Positions 18,307 through 26,510 of a stretch of 64,000 nt of DNA are shown here, one piece after another; positions within the stretch are counted from its first letter, which is position 1, and each line of letters starts with the position of its first letter. This DNA comes from Desulfomicrobium baculatum DSM 4028 (GTDB taxonomy: Bacteria > Desulfobacterota > Desulfovibrionia > Desulfovibrionales > Desulfomicrobiaceae): the NCBI RefSeq assembly GCF_000023225.1, contig NC_013173.1:3040501-3104500 (forward strand), given 5' to 3'. A program made the translations under genes and the position numbers. Below the pieces are notes generated by a model. The model made no database searches. It saw only the letters and a list, made by a program, of their open reading frames with translations, and was not told the origin of the DNA.

Positions 18307-20321
18307 GGTGCGTCCTCCCGAGCGGCCAGGACCACGGCCAGGGCCTGTTCGACCCGTTCCACCAAGACCACCGGCGGCAGATCGGCCACACTTTCGCGCA
18401 AGACCGCCACATCGGCCGCGTTGGCGGCGGGCAGCACGACCGTGGCCGCCCCGCCGCGCAGAGCGGCCAAGATCTTTTCACGCACCCCGCTGACCGGCAA
18501 GACCCGGCCCACCAGCGACAGCTCGCCGGACAGGGCCACGTCCGAACGCGCCGGGCGGCCCGTCAAAAGGGATATCAGGGCCACGGCGATGGTCAGCCCG
18601 GCCGAGGGCCCATCCTTGGCGATGCCGCCGGCCGGAATGTGGATGTGGATGTCGTGACCTTCAAAGAAATCCGCAGCCACGCCCAGGGCCTGCGCGTTGC
18701 TGCGGATGAAGCTGAGCGCGATCTGGGCCGATTCCTTGAGCACACCGCCCAGGGAGCCGGTCAGGATGAGCTGGCCCGGGCCGGTCATGCGCGTAACTTC
18801 GACAAAAATGATCTCCCCGCCCGTCTCCGACCAGACCAGGCCCGTGGCCGTGCCGATTAACCCTCCCGCCTCCGCCGCATCATGCCGAAACCGCGCCGGT
18901 CCGAGCAAAACCGCCGCGCCCTCGCTGGCCACGGGCGCAGCCACGGCCTCGGCCCCGCCGTCCAGACGCAGGCGGGCCAGCTTGCGGCACAGCCGCGCGA
19001 TCTCGCGCTCAAGGCCGCGCACGCCGGACTCGTTAGTGTATTCGCGGATGATGCGCACCAGGGCCTCGGGGAGAATCGTGGGATACGGATTGGTCAGACC
19101 GTGCCCCCGCAACTGGCGCGGCAGCAGGAAGCGGGTGGCGATATCGAGCTTCTCGGCCTCGGAGTATCCGGAAAACTGCACCACCTCCAGGCGGTCCAAC
19201 AGCGGCCCGGCCAGGCGCTCGATCCCGTTGGCCGTGGCGATGAAGAGCACCTCGGACAGATCGAAGGGCATCTCCAGATAACGGTCCACATAGCGCGAAT
19301 TCTGCTCCGGATCGAGGATTTCGAGCATGGCCATGGCCGGGTCACCCTTCACGTCCTGGCCGATCTTGTCCATCTCGTCGAGCATGAAGACCGGATTGCG
19401 CACCCCTACGCTTTTCAGCGCCTGGATGATGCGGCCGGGCATGGCCCCGACATAGGTCCGGCGATGCCCGCGCAGCTCGGCCTCGTCGCGCAGATCGGCC
19501 AGGGACATGCGGTAGAAACGCCGCCCCAGGGCCTCGGCGATGGCCTTGCCGACCGAGGTCTTGCCCACGCCCGGAGGCCCGACAAAACACAGGATCGGCG
19601 AGCGATTGGCGTAGCGGTGCGTGCGCGAAAGCAGGGCAGTTCGCACAGCCTCCCGCAATTCATTAAGATCTATGGGCTTTGAAAGATAATGCACGGCCCC
19701 GGTCTTCAAGGCCTGCACGGCGGTATCCACCGTGGCGTAGCCCGTGACCAGAATGAATTTCGTGTCCGGGGCCACGGCCCTGGCCGCTTCAAGGAGCTGC
19801 ATGCCGTCCATGCGATCCATTTTGAGGTCAGTGACGATGCAGTCGAACTCCTGACGGGCAAGAAAGGCCATGGCCTCCTCACCGTTGGCCGCGACCTCCA
19901 CCGCGTACCCCTCCCGCGCCAACACGTGGCGCAGGTTGGAACGGGCGATGGGCTCGTCGTCGACGATGAGCAGCGAGGCCTGCCGCTTGGAATGCAGCAC
20001 CCTGGACGCCAGATGCTCCAGCACCCGCTCCCGGACCTGCCCCAGGCCCGCATGGCTGCCGTCGAAGACTTCCGCCGCCTGCGCCAGGTCGAGATTGTCC
20101 CGCGTCATGGCGTTCCACGGCAGCGAAAGCAACGTCTCCACGTAATTGAGCGCGATGGAATATTCCGCCACCGCCGCATCGGTCTTTTCCATGCGGCTGA
20201 TTTCGGATTCAATGGCGCTTTGCACCGGCTCAGGCAGCTCCGCCTGCCGGCATTTTTCCCGCAACCCCGTAGGGTCCGCCGTCTGCACCGGCGCCTCGAG
20301 TTCCTGTTTGCGAAAAAACAT
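18294..20321 (-). CDS. Lon-type protease with an embedded response-regulator receiver domain
   Basis: The 675-residue protein lacks the usual Lon substrate-binding N domain. Residues 1-112 match the helical linker that normally precedes the Lon ATPase. A complete receiver domain follows at about 116-230 (acidic pair D121/D122, phospho-Asp D165, T193, K215). The ATPase comes next: Walker A GPPGVGKT at 248-255, LDEMDK, the ELRGHRRTYVGAMPG segment. The protease domain has catalytic Ser573 (KDGPSAG) and Lys616, 43 apart as in E. coli Lon. The ATG at 20321 with AGGGGAC upstream is preferred to the open frame reaching 20498, which runs through the regulatory repeats. It probably degrades specific targets in response to phosphorylation. 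Confidence 0.92.
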   Translation of the reverse strand: MFFRKQELEAPVQTADPTGLREKCRQAELPEPVQSAIESEISRMEKTDAAVAEYSIALNYVETLLSLPWNAMTRDNLDLAQAAEVFDGSHAGLGQVRERVLEHLASRVLHSKRQASLLIVDDEPIARSNLRHVLAREGYAVEVAANGEEAMAFLARQEFDCIVTDLKMDRMDGMQLLEAARAVAPDTKFILVTGYATVDTAVQALKTGAVHYLSKPIDLNELREAVRTALLSRTHRYANRSPILCFVGPPGVGKTSVGKAIAEALGRRFYRMSLADLRDEAELRGHRRTYVGAMPGRIIQALKSVGVRNPVFMLDEMDKIGQDVKGDPAMAMLEILDPEQNSRYVDRYLEMPFDLSEVLFIATANGIERLAGPLLDRLEVVQFSGYSEAEKLDIATRFLLPRQLRGHGLTNPYPTILPEALVRIIREYTNESGVRGLEREIARLCRKLARLRLDGGAEAVAAPVASEGAAVLLGPARFRHDAAEAGGLIGTATGLVWSETGGEIIFVEVTRMTGPGQLILTGSLGGVLKESAQIALSFIRSNAQALGVAADFFEGHDIHIHIPAGGIAKDGPSAGLTIAVALISLLTGRPARSDVALSGELSLVGRVLPVSGVREKILAALRGGAATVVLPAANAADVAVLRESVADLPPVVLVERVEQALAVVLAAREDAPCME

Positions 20322-20364
20322 CGATCGTCCCCTGTGCCCTGCCTGCTCCGTTTCCGGCTTTTTG

Positions 20365-20452
20365 TTGCGTTTTGCAACAGCGCTGCAATCTGCATCAACC
20401 CCGGCAAGCTGGACTTTGTTATGGTTTTCACGATCAGGCGCTGCAATCTGCA
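20365..20452. promoter_or_regulatory. Cluster of TGCA-type repeats, candidate enhancer between divergent operons
   Basis: Two identical 15-bp copies of GCGCTGCAATCTGCA lie at 20381-20395 and 20438-20452, each with an internal TGCA-N3-TGCA palindrome. An additional inverted repeat GTTGC-N5-GCAAC lies at 20365-20379. They sit about 80-165 bp upstream of the sigma-54 promoter and 45-130 bp upstream of the Lon-receiver start, as expected for a shared NtrC-type binding site. Confidence 0.65.
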
Positions 20453-20529
20453 ACATAGCCCGAAATCCCGCCCGTACTCCAGTCTTGATTAAAATCAATT
20501 ATTTCAAACAAGTAGAATTTTTTCAAACA

Positions 20530-20545
20530 TGGCACGCGCCTTGTT
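20530..20545 (+). promoter_or_regulatory. Sigma-54 (-24/-12) promoter of the SulP/TSUP operon
   Basis: TGGCACGCGCCTTGTT matches the sigma-54 consensus except for T in place of C in the final GC. It lies 37 bp before the first start codon of the operon. Its neighbour is an NtrC-type regulator operon on the other strand. Confidence 0.75.
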
Positions 20546-20582
20546 TAGGGGATCGCATCACATTTAACGCGAGGTTAGCAAA

Positions 20583-20759
20583 ATGAGCACCATCCGTGAA
20601 ACGATCGAGACGAATTATGCGGCCACTGCCTTTGCGGAACGAAACTTAAGCGAGGAAGCCACGCTGTTGCTCAAAGCAGAGCAGCCGCAGCCCAAAACCC
20701 AGGCCGAAGCGGTCAAGCAGGTGGAAAAACGTCCCCGTCCGACCTTGCAGGCCCGCTAG
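20583..20759 (+). CDS. Small hypothetical protein, first gene of the sigma-54 operon
   Basis: A 58-residue reading frame starts at an ATG preceded by GAGGTTAGCAAA and ends in TAG. The product is hydrophilic and helical, with an N-terminal MSTIRETIETNYAATAFAE and a Lys/Gln/Pro-rich tail. I do not recognise it. It begins 37 bp after the sigma-54 element and is followed after 31 bp by the universal-stress-like gene, which supports it being real and co-transcribed. Confidence 0.6.
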   Translation: MSTIRETIETNYAATAFAERNLSEEATLLLKAEQPQPKTQAEAVKQVEKRPRPTLQAR

Positions 20760-20790
20760 GCCAACCAGACAACACGAGCAGGAGCAGAAC

Positions 20791-21318
20791 ATGCCGCGCA
20801 ATTGGTTACGAAATTCGATGCACACGCCCACCCCATCACTGCGCCGCGCCAAGTCCGTCCAGGACAGGCTCGCGGATTACAGCGAAGCGGTCGCCCTGGC
20901 CGAGGCCGGAGAGCAGATGCTCGCCGCCGACCTGGTCGCGCCGACGTCCACGGGCCGCAGGCGCATCCTGGTCATCGGGCATGGCTGCTCCTTTTCGCCC
21001 CGCCTGCGTGAATACGCCCTGAGCGTGGCCGAAAGAATGGGCAGCGACCTTTTGCTCCTGAGCATCGGCATGAAGGCGGGAGACGCGACGTGGAGGGAAT
21101 CCTTCACCCAGCTCTCGGCTCAGGCGGCTTCCTCCTGGCATGAAAACGCCGCGCGGATGGGTCTGCACATCGCCCACGAGGTCCGTTTCGGAGGCATTGA
21201 AGAGGCTGTCAGCGAGCTTGTGCGGTCCTGCGGACGAATCGAATTCATCTTGAGCGAACCCGAGGAAGGCGAACAGGTCGTCGGCCAGACCGGGCTCGCC
21301 CTGTTCACGGTCAAATGA
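20791..21318 (+). CDS. Universal-stress-protein-like protein
   Basis: The 175-residue protein has a beta-alpha pattern (RRRILVIGHGCSFSPRLREYALSVAERMGSD, LLLLSIG, a late IEFILSEPEEG and ALFTVK) resembling a UspA-type alpha/beta fold. The G-2x-G-9x-G(S/T) nucleotide-binding signature of ATP-binding Usp proteins is not evident. It lies between the leader small gene and the SulP transporter, so a regulatory or adaptor role for the transporters is possible. The ATG at 20791 has GGAGC upstream. The family assignment is moderate. Confidence 0.65.
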   Translation: MPRNWLRNSMHTPTPSLRRAKSVQDRLADYSEAVALAEAGEQMLAADLVAPTSTGRRRILVIGHGCSFSPRLREYALSVAERMGSDLLLLSIGMKAGDATWRESFTQLSAQAASSWHENAARMGLHIAHEVRFGGIEEAVSELVRSCGRIEFILSEPEEGEQVVGQTGLALFTVK

Positions 21319-21409
21319 TGCGGGCAATCACCTGCCATCTCATTTTCGCCCCTCCGCGAACCCGGGGCACTTCCGTCAGGCTCCGCACCTTGACGGGCAA
21401 GGAGACATC

Positions 21410-23620
21410 ATGGGCACTCTAGTCTTGAGAATGATCCCGTTTTTCGGCTGGATCAAGACGTATTCCACCGAGCACCTGAAAATGGATTTCATGGCCGGAC
21501 TGACCGTGGCCCTGGTGCTCATCCCGCAGAGCATGGCCTATGCCCAGCTCGCGGGGCTGCCTCCGTACTACGGCTTGTACGCGTCCTTCCTTCCCCCGCT
21601 CATCGCCGCGCTGTTCGGTTCCAGCCGACAGCTCTCCACCGGACCGGTGGCCGTGGTCTCGCTGATGACCGCCGCCAGCCTCGAACCCCTGGCCACGGCG
21701 GGCAGCGCCAGCTACATCGCCTACGCCGTGCTGCTGGCCCTGGCCGTCGGCATCTTCCAGTTGTCCCTTGGCGTGTTGCGACTGGGACTGGTGGTCAACT
21801 TTCTGTCCCATCCCGTGGTGGCCGGCTTCACCAACGCGGCGGCCATCATCATCGCCACCAGCCAGCTTTCCAAGATGTTCGGCGTGTCCGTGGACAGCGC
21901 CGAACATCATTATCAGACCATCCTGCGGGTCGCGCAGGCGGCCATGGAGTACACGCACTGGCCCACGCTGGCCCTGGGCGTCTTCGCCTTCGCGCTCATG
22001 TTCGTCCTGAAGCGCTTCAGTCCGAATGTGCCCAACGTGCTGGTGGCCGTGGCCTTGACCACGATCTTTTCCTGGGGCACCGGCTTTGAGCACAACGCCG
22101 TCACCAGCGTGAACTCCCTGGCCGCGCCCAAGGCGAGCCAGGCCCTGGCCGACTACAACAGGGCCATGCAGGCCCAAGTCGATCTGGCCACCAAGCGCAC
22201 AGCCCTGACCACGGACATGGAAGAGGCCAAAAAAAGCGGCGAACTCTTTGCCCTGGTCGACGAGGAGCATGAACTGCGCCGCCTGTCCCTGGAAATGGAG
22301 ATCGCCAAAAGCCAGGCCCAAAACCTCAAGGCCATGCTTCGCTCCATGCTCTTCCAGGCCGTGCCCGAGCCTGACGGAAGGCTGAAGTTCTACCCTCAGG
22401 ACAGTACCGTCCCGGTCGGCGCGGCCAACGACGGACGGACATGGCGTCTGCGCATTGGCAATTCCCTGCTCGATCCCCTGGCCTTGACCATGATCGGAGG
22501 CGGAGCCGTGGTCGGCGCGGTGCCCAGCGGCCTGCCCGCCCTGAGCGTGCCGCATTTCGATCTCGGCGTGATGCTCAGGCTTCTCCCCAGCGCCATGATC
22601 ATCGCCCTGCTGGGCTTCATGGAGGCCATCTCCATCGCCAAGGCCATGGCCGCAAAAACAGGCCAGAGCCTGGACCCGAATCAGGAACTGATCGGCCAGG
22701 GCCTCGCCAACATCCTGGGCGCGTTCAGCAAAAGCTACCCGGTGTCGGGGTCCTTTTCCCGCTCGGCGGTCAATCTGCAGGCCGGAGCAATGACCGGATT
22801 CTCCAGCGTGTTCACCAGTGCAGTGGTGCTCGCGGCCCTGCTCTTCCTCACCCCCCTTCTGTACCACCTGCCCCAGTGCACCCTGGCCGCGGTGATCATG
22901 ATGGCGGTCATCGGGCTCATCCAGCCCGCAGGCTTCCTGCATTCCTGGAAGGTCGCCAAATACGACGGGGCCATCTCCGTGATCACGTTCATCGCCACCC
23001 TGGCCTTCGCGCCGCACCTGGACAAGGGCATCATGATCGGCGTGATCCTGTCCCTGGGCGTCTTCCTGTACCGCAACATGCGTCCCATGGTCAGCTCCCT
23101 GGCCCGGACCGAAGGAGGCGAACTGCGCGACGCGACCCGCTTCGGCCTCGATCTGTGCGCTCATGTGGACATGGTCCGTTTCAACGGCCCCCTCTTTTTC
23201 GCCAATGCCAGCTTTCTGGACGAAGCCATCACCGGGCGTCTGCAGTCCAAGAAGCGCTTGAAGCACATCGTGCTGGTGGCCAAGGGCATCAACGACATGG
23301 ACGCCTCCGGCGAGGAGGCCCTGTCCCTGGTCATCGAACGCTGCCGCAGCCGGGGCGTGGACATCTCGCTCGCCGGAGTCAACGACACGGTCATGGCCAT
23401 CATGGAACGCAGTGGTCTCCTGGACAAGATCGGCCGGGACCACATCTACGCCAACATGGAAAAGGCCCTGTGCACGGTGCACTTCGACGCGCATTGCGGC
23501 AGCGATGAAGCTCGGTGCCCCCTGACCACGGCCTGTCAGATAACTGCGCGGCCGCAGCCGCAACAACCACGGGCCCGCGCCTATGCCGCCGCAGGCTCCG
23601 CCCAGGCAGAACGACCGTAG
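21410..23620 (+). CDS. SulP-family sulfate/anion permease with STAS domain and an inserted helical domain
   Basis: The 736-residue protein has the SulP core: the PPYYGLYASFLPPLIAALFG region, about 11-14 membrane segments and a C-terminal STAS domain from about residue 585 (VDMVRFNGPLFFANASFLDE). Between membrane segments, about residues 230-355 form a hydrophilic Ala/Glu/Lys-rich insertion likely to be coiled coil, which ordinary SulP proteins lack. SulP carriers import sulfate or other anions. The start has AAGGAG five bases upstream. It is the main member of a sigma-54 operon with a second sulfur-type transporter. Confidence 0.9.
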   Translation: MGTLVLRMIPFFGWIKTYSTEHLKMDFMAGLTVALVLIPQSMAYAQLAGLPPYYGLYASFLPPLIAALFGSSRQLSTGPVAVVSLMTAASLEPLATAGSASYIAYAVLLALAVGIFQLSLGVLRLGLVVNFLSHPVVAGFTNAAAIIIATSQLSKMFGVSVDSAEHHYQTILRVAQAAMEYTHWPTLALGVFAFALMFVLKRFSPNVPNVLVAVALTTIFSWGTGFEHNAVTSVNSLAAPKASQALADYNRAMQAQVDLATKRTALTTDMEEAKKSGELFALVDEEHELRRLSLEMEIAKSQAQNLKAMLRSMLFQAVPEPDGRLKFYPQDSTVPVGAANDGRTWRLRIGNSLLDPLALTMIGGGAVVGAVPSGLPALSVPHFDLGVMLRLLPSAMIIALLGFMEAISIAKAMAAKTGQSLDPNQELIGQGLANILGAFSKSYPVSGSFSRSAVNLQAGAMTGFSSVFTSAVVLAALLFLTPLLYHLPQCTLAAVIMMAVIGLIQPAGFLHSWKVAKYDGAISVITFIATLAFAPHLDKGIMIGVILSLGVFLYRNMRPMVSSLARTEGGELRDATRFGLDLCAHVDMVRFNGPLFFANASFLDEAITGRLQSKKRLKHIVLVAKGINDMDASGEEALSLVIERCRSRGVDISLAGVNDTVMAIMERSGLLDKIGRDHIYANMEKALCTVHFDAHCGSDEARCPLTTACQITARPQPQQPRARAYAAAGSAQAERP

Positions 23621-23675
23621 GATTCCCCGCTCAAAACACCCGCTGCAAGCGGTAAACAACAACATGGAGAATACA

Positions 23676-23972
23676 ATGGCCACTACTCAATCGAACAGCA
23701 AACCCTTCGGACGGACCATTCTCTTCGGAACGCTGACCGCCGCCTTCTACACGGGGTTCTTCGCTTACGGCGACACCATCGCCGCGCATTTCGCCCAGGG
23801 CTCCTTCTGGGCCGCCGGGCCCATCGCCACGGTCTTCGCCGTATCCTATCTGCACGGCGAGTTCGCAAGCAATCTGTGGTCCGTGCTCGGCATTTCCGCC
23901 ATCCGCAAGGATACCCGCAAGACCGTCGAAGCTACCAAACGCCCGGCCCAGCGCCCTGTCCTCAACGCCTAA
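23676..23972 (+). CDS. Small membrane protein between SulP and TSUP genes
   Basis: The 98-residue protein has two hydrophobic segments (about residues 10-30 and 40-62) and a basic C-terminus. I do not recognise a named family. The ATG at 23676 is chosen because GGAG sits six bases upstream; an in-frame ATG at 23664 lacks this. The tight position between two transporters (55 bp after SulP, 26 bp before TSUP) suggests an accessory subunit. That is inference. Confidence 0.65.
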   Translation: MATTQSNSKPFGRTILFGTLTAAFYTGFFAYGDTIAAHFAQGSFWAAGPIATVFAVSYLHGEFASNLWSVLGISAIRKDTRKTVEATKRPAQRPVLNA

Positions 23973-23998
23973 ACGAAAGATACCGAGGAGACACCACC

Positions 23999-25048
23999 AT
24001 GGATATTTTGAGCCTTGACCCCAGCAAATTCATAGATCTGAACGCAATGGCGATCACATTCCTGTTTCTGGTCGGATTCATCGGCGGACTGGTCAGCGGC
24101 TTTATCGGTTCGGGCGGAGCCTTCGTGCTCACTCCCGGCATGATGAGCCTGGGCGTGCCCGGCACGGTGGCCGTGGCCAGCAACATGTGTCACAAATTCC
24201 CCAAGGCCCTGGTCGGCGCCATCAAGCGCTTCCGCTACGGCCAGGTCGACGTAAAAATGGGCCTGATCATGGCCGCCTCGGCCGGCATCGGCGTGCAGAT
24301 CGGCATCAAGATCCAGCAGGTGATCCTGGCCATGTGGGGCTCGGCCGGGTCCGATCTTTACGTCAGCACGTCATTTGTCCTGGTTCTGGTCCTGGTGGGC
24401 GGCTACGTCATGAAAGACGCCATCAAGTGCGCCCGCTGCGGCGGCGAGGAAGAGACCACTGCCCTGGCCAAGCGCCTGCAGAAGATCGAGCTGTGGCCCA
24501 TGATCAACTTCCCGCGTTCGGGTCTGCGCATCTCCCTGTGGTTCACCCTGCCCGTGGGATTCGCCACCGGCATGCTGGCCGCGACCATCGCCGTGGGCGG
24601 CTTCATCGGCGTACCCGGCATGATCTACGTGCTCGGCGTGCCCGGCCTCATGGCCTCGGCCACCGAACTGGTCATCGCCTTCGCCATGGGCCTGGGTGGC
24701 TCCATCAACTGGGCCATGCACGGCATGGTCGACATCCGCCTCGTGCTCATCATCCTCGGCGGCTCGCTCCTGGGCGTGCAGCTCGGCGCCATCGGCACCA
24801 CCTACGTCAAACCGCACATGATCAAGATGGTCATGGCCACCATCATGCTCATCGTCGCGGTCAGCCGCGGGCTGGCAATGCCCACCTACCTGACGAAGCT
24901 GGGCCTCATGAACGTCGGACCGGAGATGCTGGACCTCATGAACAAGGTCAGCTTCGCATCCATGTGCCTGGCGCTCCTGGTCGGCTCCGGCATCATCCTC
25001 GGCAGCATGTGGATCGGTCGCAGAACCCAGTTGGCCGAAGCCGCGTAA
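23999..25048 (+). CDS. TSUP-family (TauE/SafE-like) sulfite or sulfonate transporter
   Basis: The 349-residue membrane protein has about eight or nine hydrophobic segments. Two TauE/SafE repeats are visible through matching glycine-rich motifs: LVSGFIGSGGAFVLTPGMM in the N half and MLAATIAVGGFIGVPGMIY in the C half. A cytoplasmic loop with CARCGG lies between the halves. The family exports or imports sulfite, sulfoacetate and related anions; direction and substrate are not visible. GAGGAG precedes the ATG at 23999. It is the last gene before a strong double terminator. Confidence 0.88.
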   Translation: MDILSLDPSKFIDLNAMAITFLFLVGFIGGLVSGFIGSGGAFVLTPGMMSLGVPGTVAVASNMCHKFPKALVGAIKRFRYGQVDVKMGLIMAASAGIGVQIGIKIQQVILAMWGSAGSDLYVSTSFVLVLVLVGGYVMKDAIKCARCGGEEETTALAKRLQKIELWPMINFPRSGLRISLWFTLPVGFATGMLAATIAVGGFIGVPGMIYVLGVPGLMASATELVIAFAMGLGGSINWAMHGMVDIRLVLIILGGSLLGVQLGAIGTTYVKPHMIKMVMATIMLIVAVSRGLAMPTYLTKLGLMNVGPEMLDLMNKVSFASMCLALLVGSGIILGSMWIGRRTQLAEAA

Positions 25049-25083
25049 CGCGCGCCAAGCCATCTCCCGGTTTACCCCTGTCC

Positions 25084-25122
25084 CAAACGACGAAACCCCG
25101 CGCTGCGGGGTTTCGTCGTTTG
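25084..25122. terminator. Strong bidirectional terminator between convergent operons
   Basis: An 18-bp perfect stem beginning CAAACGACGAAACCCCGC with a 3-nt loop lies between the convergent TSUP and chrA genes. T-rich and A-rich flanks allow termination in both directions. Confidence 0.8.
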
Positions 25123-25142
25123 GTTCGAAATTCCGAACCAAA
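25119..25142. terminator. Second hairpin of the double terminator
   Basis: TTTGGTTCG and CGAACCAAA pair around AAATTC. The hairpin overlaps the end of the first by four bases and lies 30 bp from the chrA stop codon. Confidence 0.6.
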
Positions 25143-25172
25143 AGTAGCATTGGTGACGCAGGATACGGTCTG

Positions 25173-26510
25173 CTAGGCCAGCATCCGCACCACCCACCCC
25201 AGCGCCGCGCACCCGGCCAGGGTCGCGCCCATGCCGATCTTGAAGCGGGTCAGGGCCAGGAGCGCTCCCGCGCTGAGCATGAGTGCCCACACATCGAGGC
25301 TGCCAAGGCCCGGCACGGGCAGCTTGAGGCCCAGGGGGCCGTGCCAGGAGCCGACCTCGCCGAAAAGGGTGTGCAGCCCGAACCACAGGGACAGGTTCAG
25401 GATCACGCCGACCACGGCGGCCGTGACCCCGGCCAGGGCCGCGGACAGGTTGCGGTTGCCGCGAATAGCCTCCATGTAGGGCGCGCCCAGAAAAATCCAC
25501 AGAAAGCAGGGCGTGAACGTGACCCAGACGGTCAGCGTTGCGCCAAGCGCTCCGGCCAGCAGGGGGTGCAGGGCTCCGGGGCTGGCGAAGGCGGCCATGA
25601 AGCCGACATATTCGAGCACCAGGATGAGCGGACCGGGGGTGGTCTCGGCCAGGGCCAGGCCGCTGATCATGTCCGCCGGGGAAAGCCAGCCATATCCCTC
25701 CACGGCCTGCTGGGCCACGTAACTCAGGACGGCGTAGGCCCCACCGAAGGTGACCACGGCCATCTTGCTGAAAAACACGGCCAGCCGGGCATAGACGTCA
25801 TCCCACCCGAAGAGCAGGCCGATGACAAGGACCGGCCCGAGCCACAGCGGAACCCACGTCGCCAGCACGCGCAGACTGCGGGACGCACTGGGCCGGGCAT
25901 GTTCGGGAACGTCCTCTTCCTCCTCGCAATGAACCGTGCAGGCCGGCTCCACCGTGCTCCTGGACTTGAGCCAGCCCAGCAGCGCGGCGCCAAAAACCAC
26001 CAGCGGAAAGGGCACGTCGAACGCGAAGAGCGCCACAAAGGCGAAAGCGGCCAACCCCAGGGCGAACCTGGTCCTCATGGACTTGCCGCCTACCCGCAGC
26101 ACCGCGCCAATGACAATGGCCAGCACGGCGGGCTTCAAGCCGTAAAAGAGCGCGTCCACCGCCGGAACCTGCCGGTAGGCCGCATACAGAGCGCTCAATG
26201 CCAGAATGACGAAAAATCCGGGCAGCACGAAGAGGGTCCCGGCCATGATCCCGCCCCAGGTGCCGTGCGTGAGCCAGCCGACGTAGGTGGCCAGCTGCTG
26301 AGCCTCGGGGCCGGGCAGGAAATGGCAATAGTTGAGGGCGTGCAGGAACCGGTCGTTCGAGATCCATTTTTTTTCCTCGACCAGGGTCTTGTGCATCATG
26401 GCGATCTGCCCGGCGGGACCGCCGAAGCTCAAGAGACCTATGCGCAGCCAGGTCCAGAAGGCTTCGGTCAGGGATGGGCGGGACGGCGAGTTGGTCATTG
26501 ATTCACTCAT
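25173..26510 (-). CDS. chrA: Chromate transporter ChrA
   Basis: The 445-residue protein has the two-domain CHR architecture, each half opening with the F-x-G-G-A/P segment (LLSFGGPAGQIAMMH and VVTFGGAYAVLSYVAQQAVE) and six or so membrane segments. The hydrophilic stretch between the halves contains CTVHCEEEED. ChrA proteins expel chromate, probably by exchange. It overlaps chrB by ATGA, so translation is coupled. Chromate is taken up through sulfate carriers, which suits the adjoining sulfate transport operon. Confidence 0.93.
   Translation of the reverse strand: MSESMTNSPSRPSLTEAFWTWLRIGLLSFGGPAGQIAMMHKTLVEEKKWISNDRFLHALNYCHFLPGPEAQQLATYVGWLTHGTWGGIMAGTLFVLPGFFVILALSALYAAYRQVPAVDALFYGLKPAVLAIVIGAVLRVGGKSMRTRFALGLAAFAFVALFAFDVPFPLVVFGAALLGWLKSRSTVEPACTVHCEEEEDVPEHARPSASRSLRVLATWVPLWLGPVLVIGLLFGWDDVYARLAVFFSKMAVVTFGGAYAVLSYVAQQAVEGYGWLSPADMISGLALAETTPGPLILVLEYVGFMAAFASPGALHPLLAGALGATLTVWVTFTPCFLWIFLGAPYMEAIRGNRNLSAALAGVTAAVVGVILNLSLWFGLHTLFGEVGSWHGPLGLKLPVPGLGSLDVWALMLSAGALLALTRFKIGMGATLAGCAALGWVVRMLA

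Noticed and set aside
20322-20498. N-terminal extension of the Lon-receiver gene
   Set aside because: The frame is open but runs through the TGCA repeats. A good ribosome binding site lies at the ATG at 20321.
21419-23683. Long minus-strand frame of 754 codons opposite the SulP gene
   Set aside because: It is the antisense shadow of the SulP permease, His/Gly/Gln-rich and without family features.
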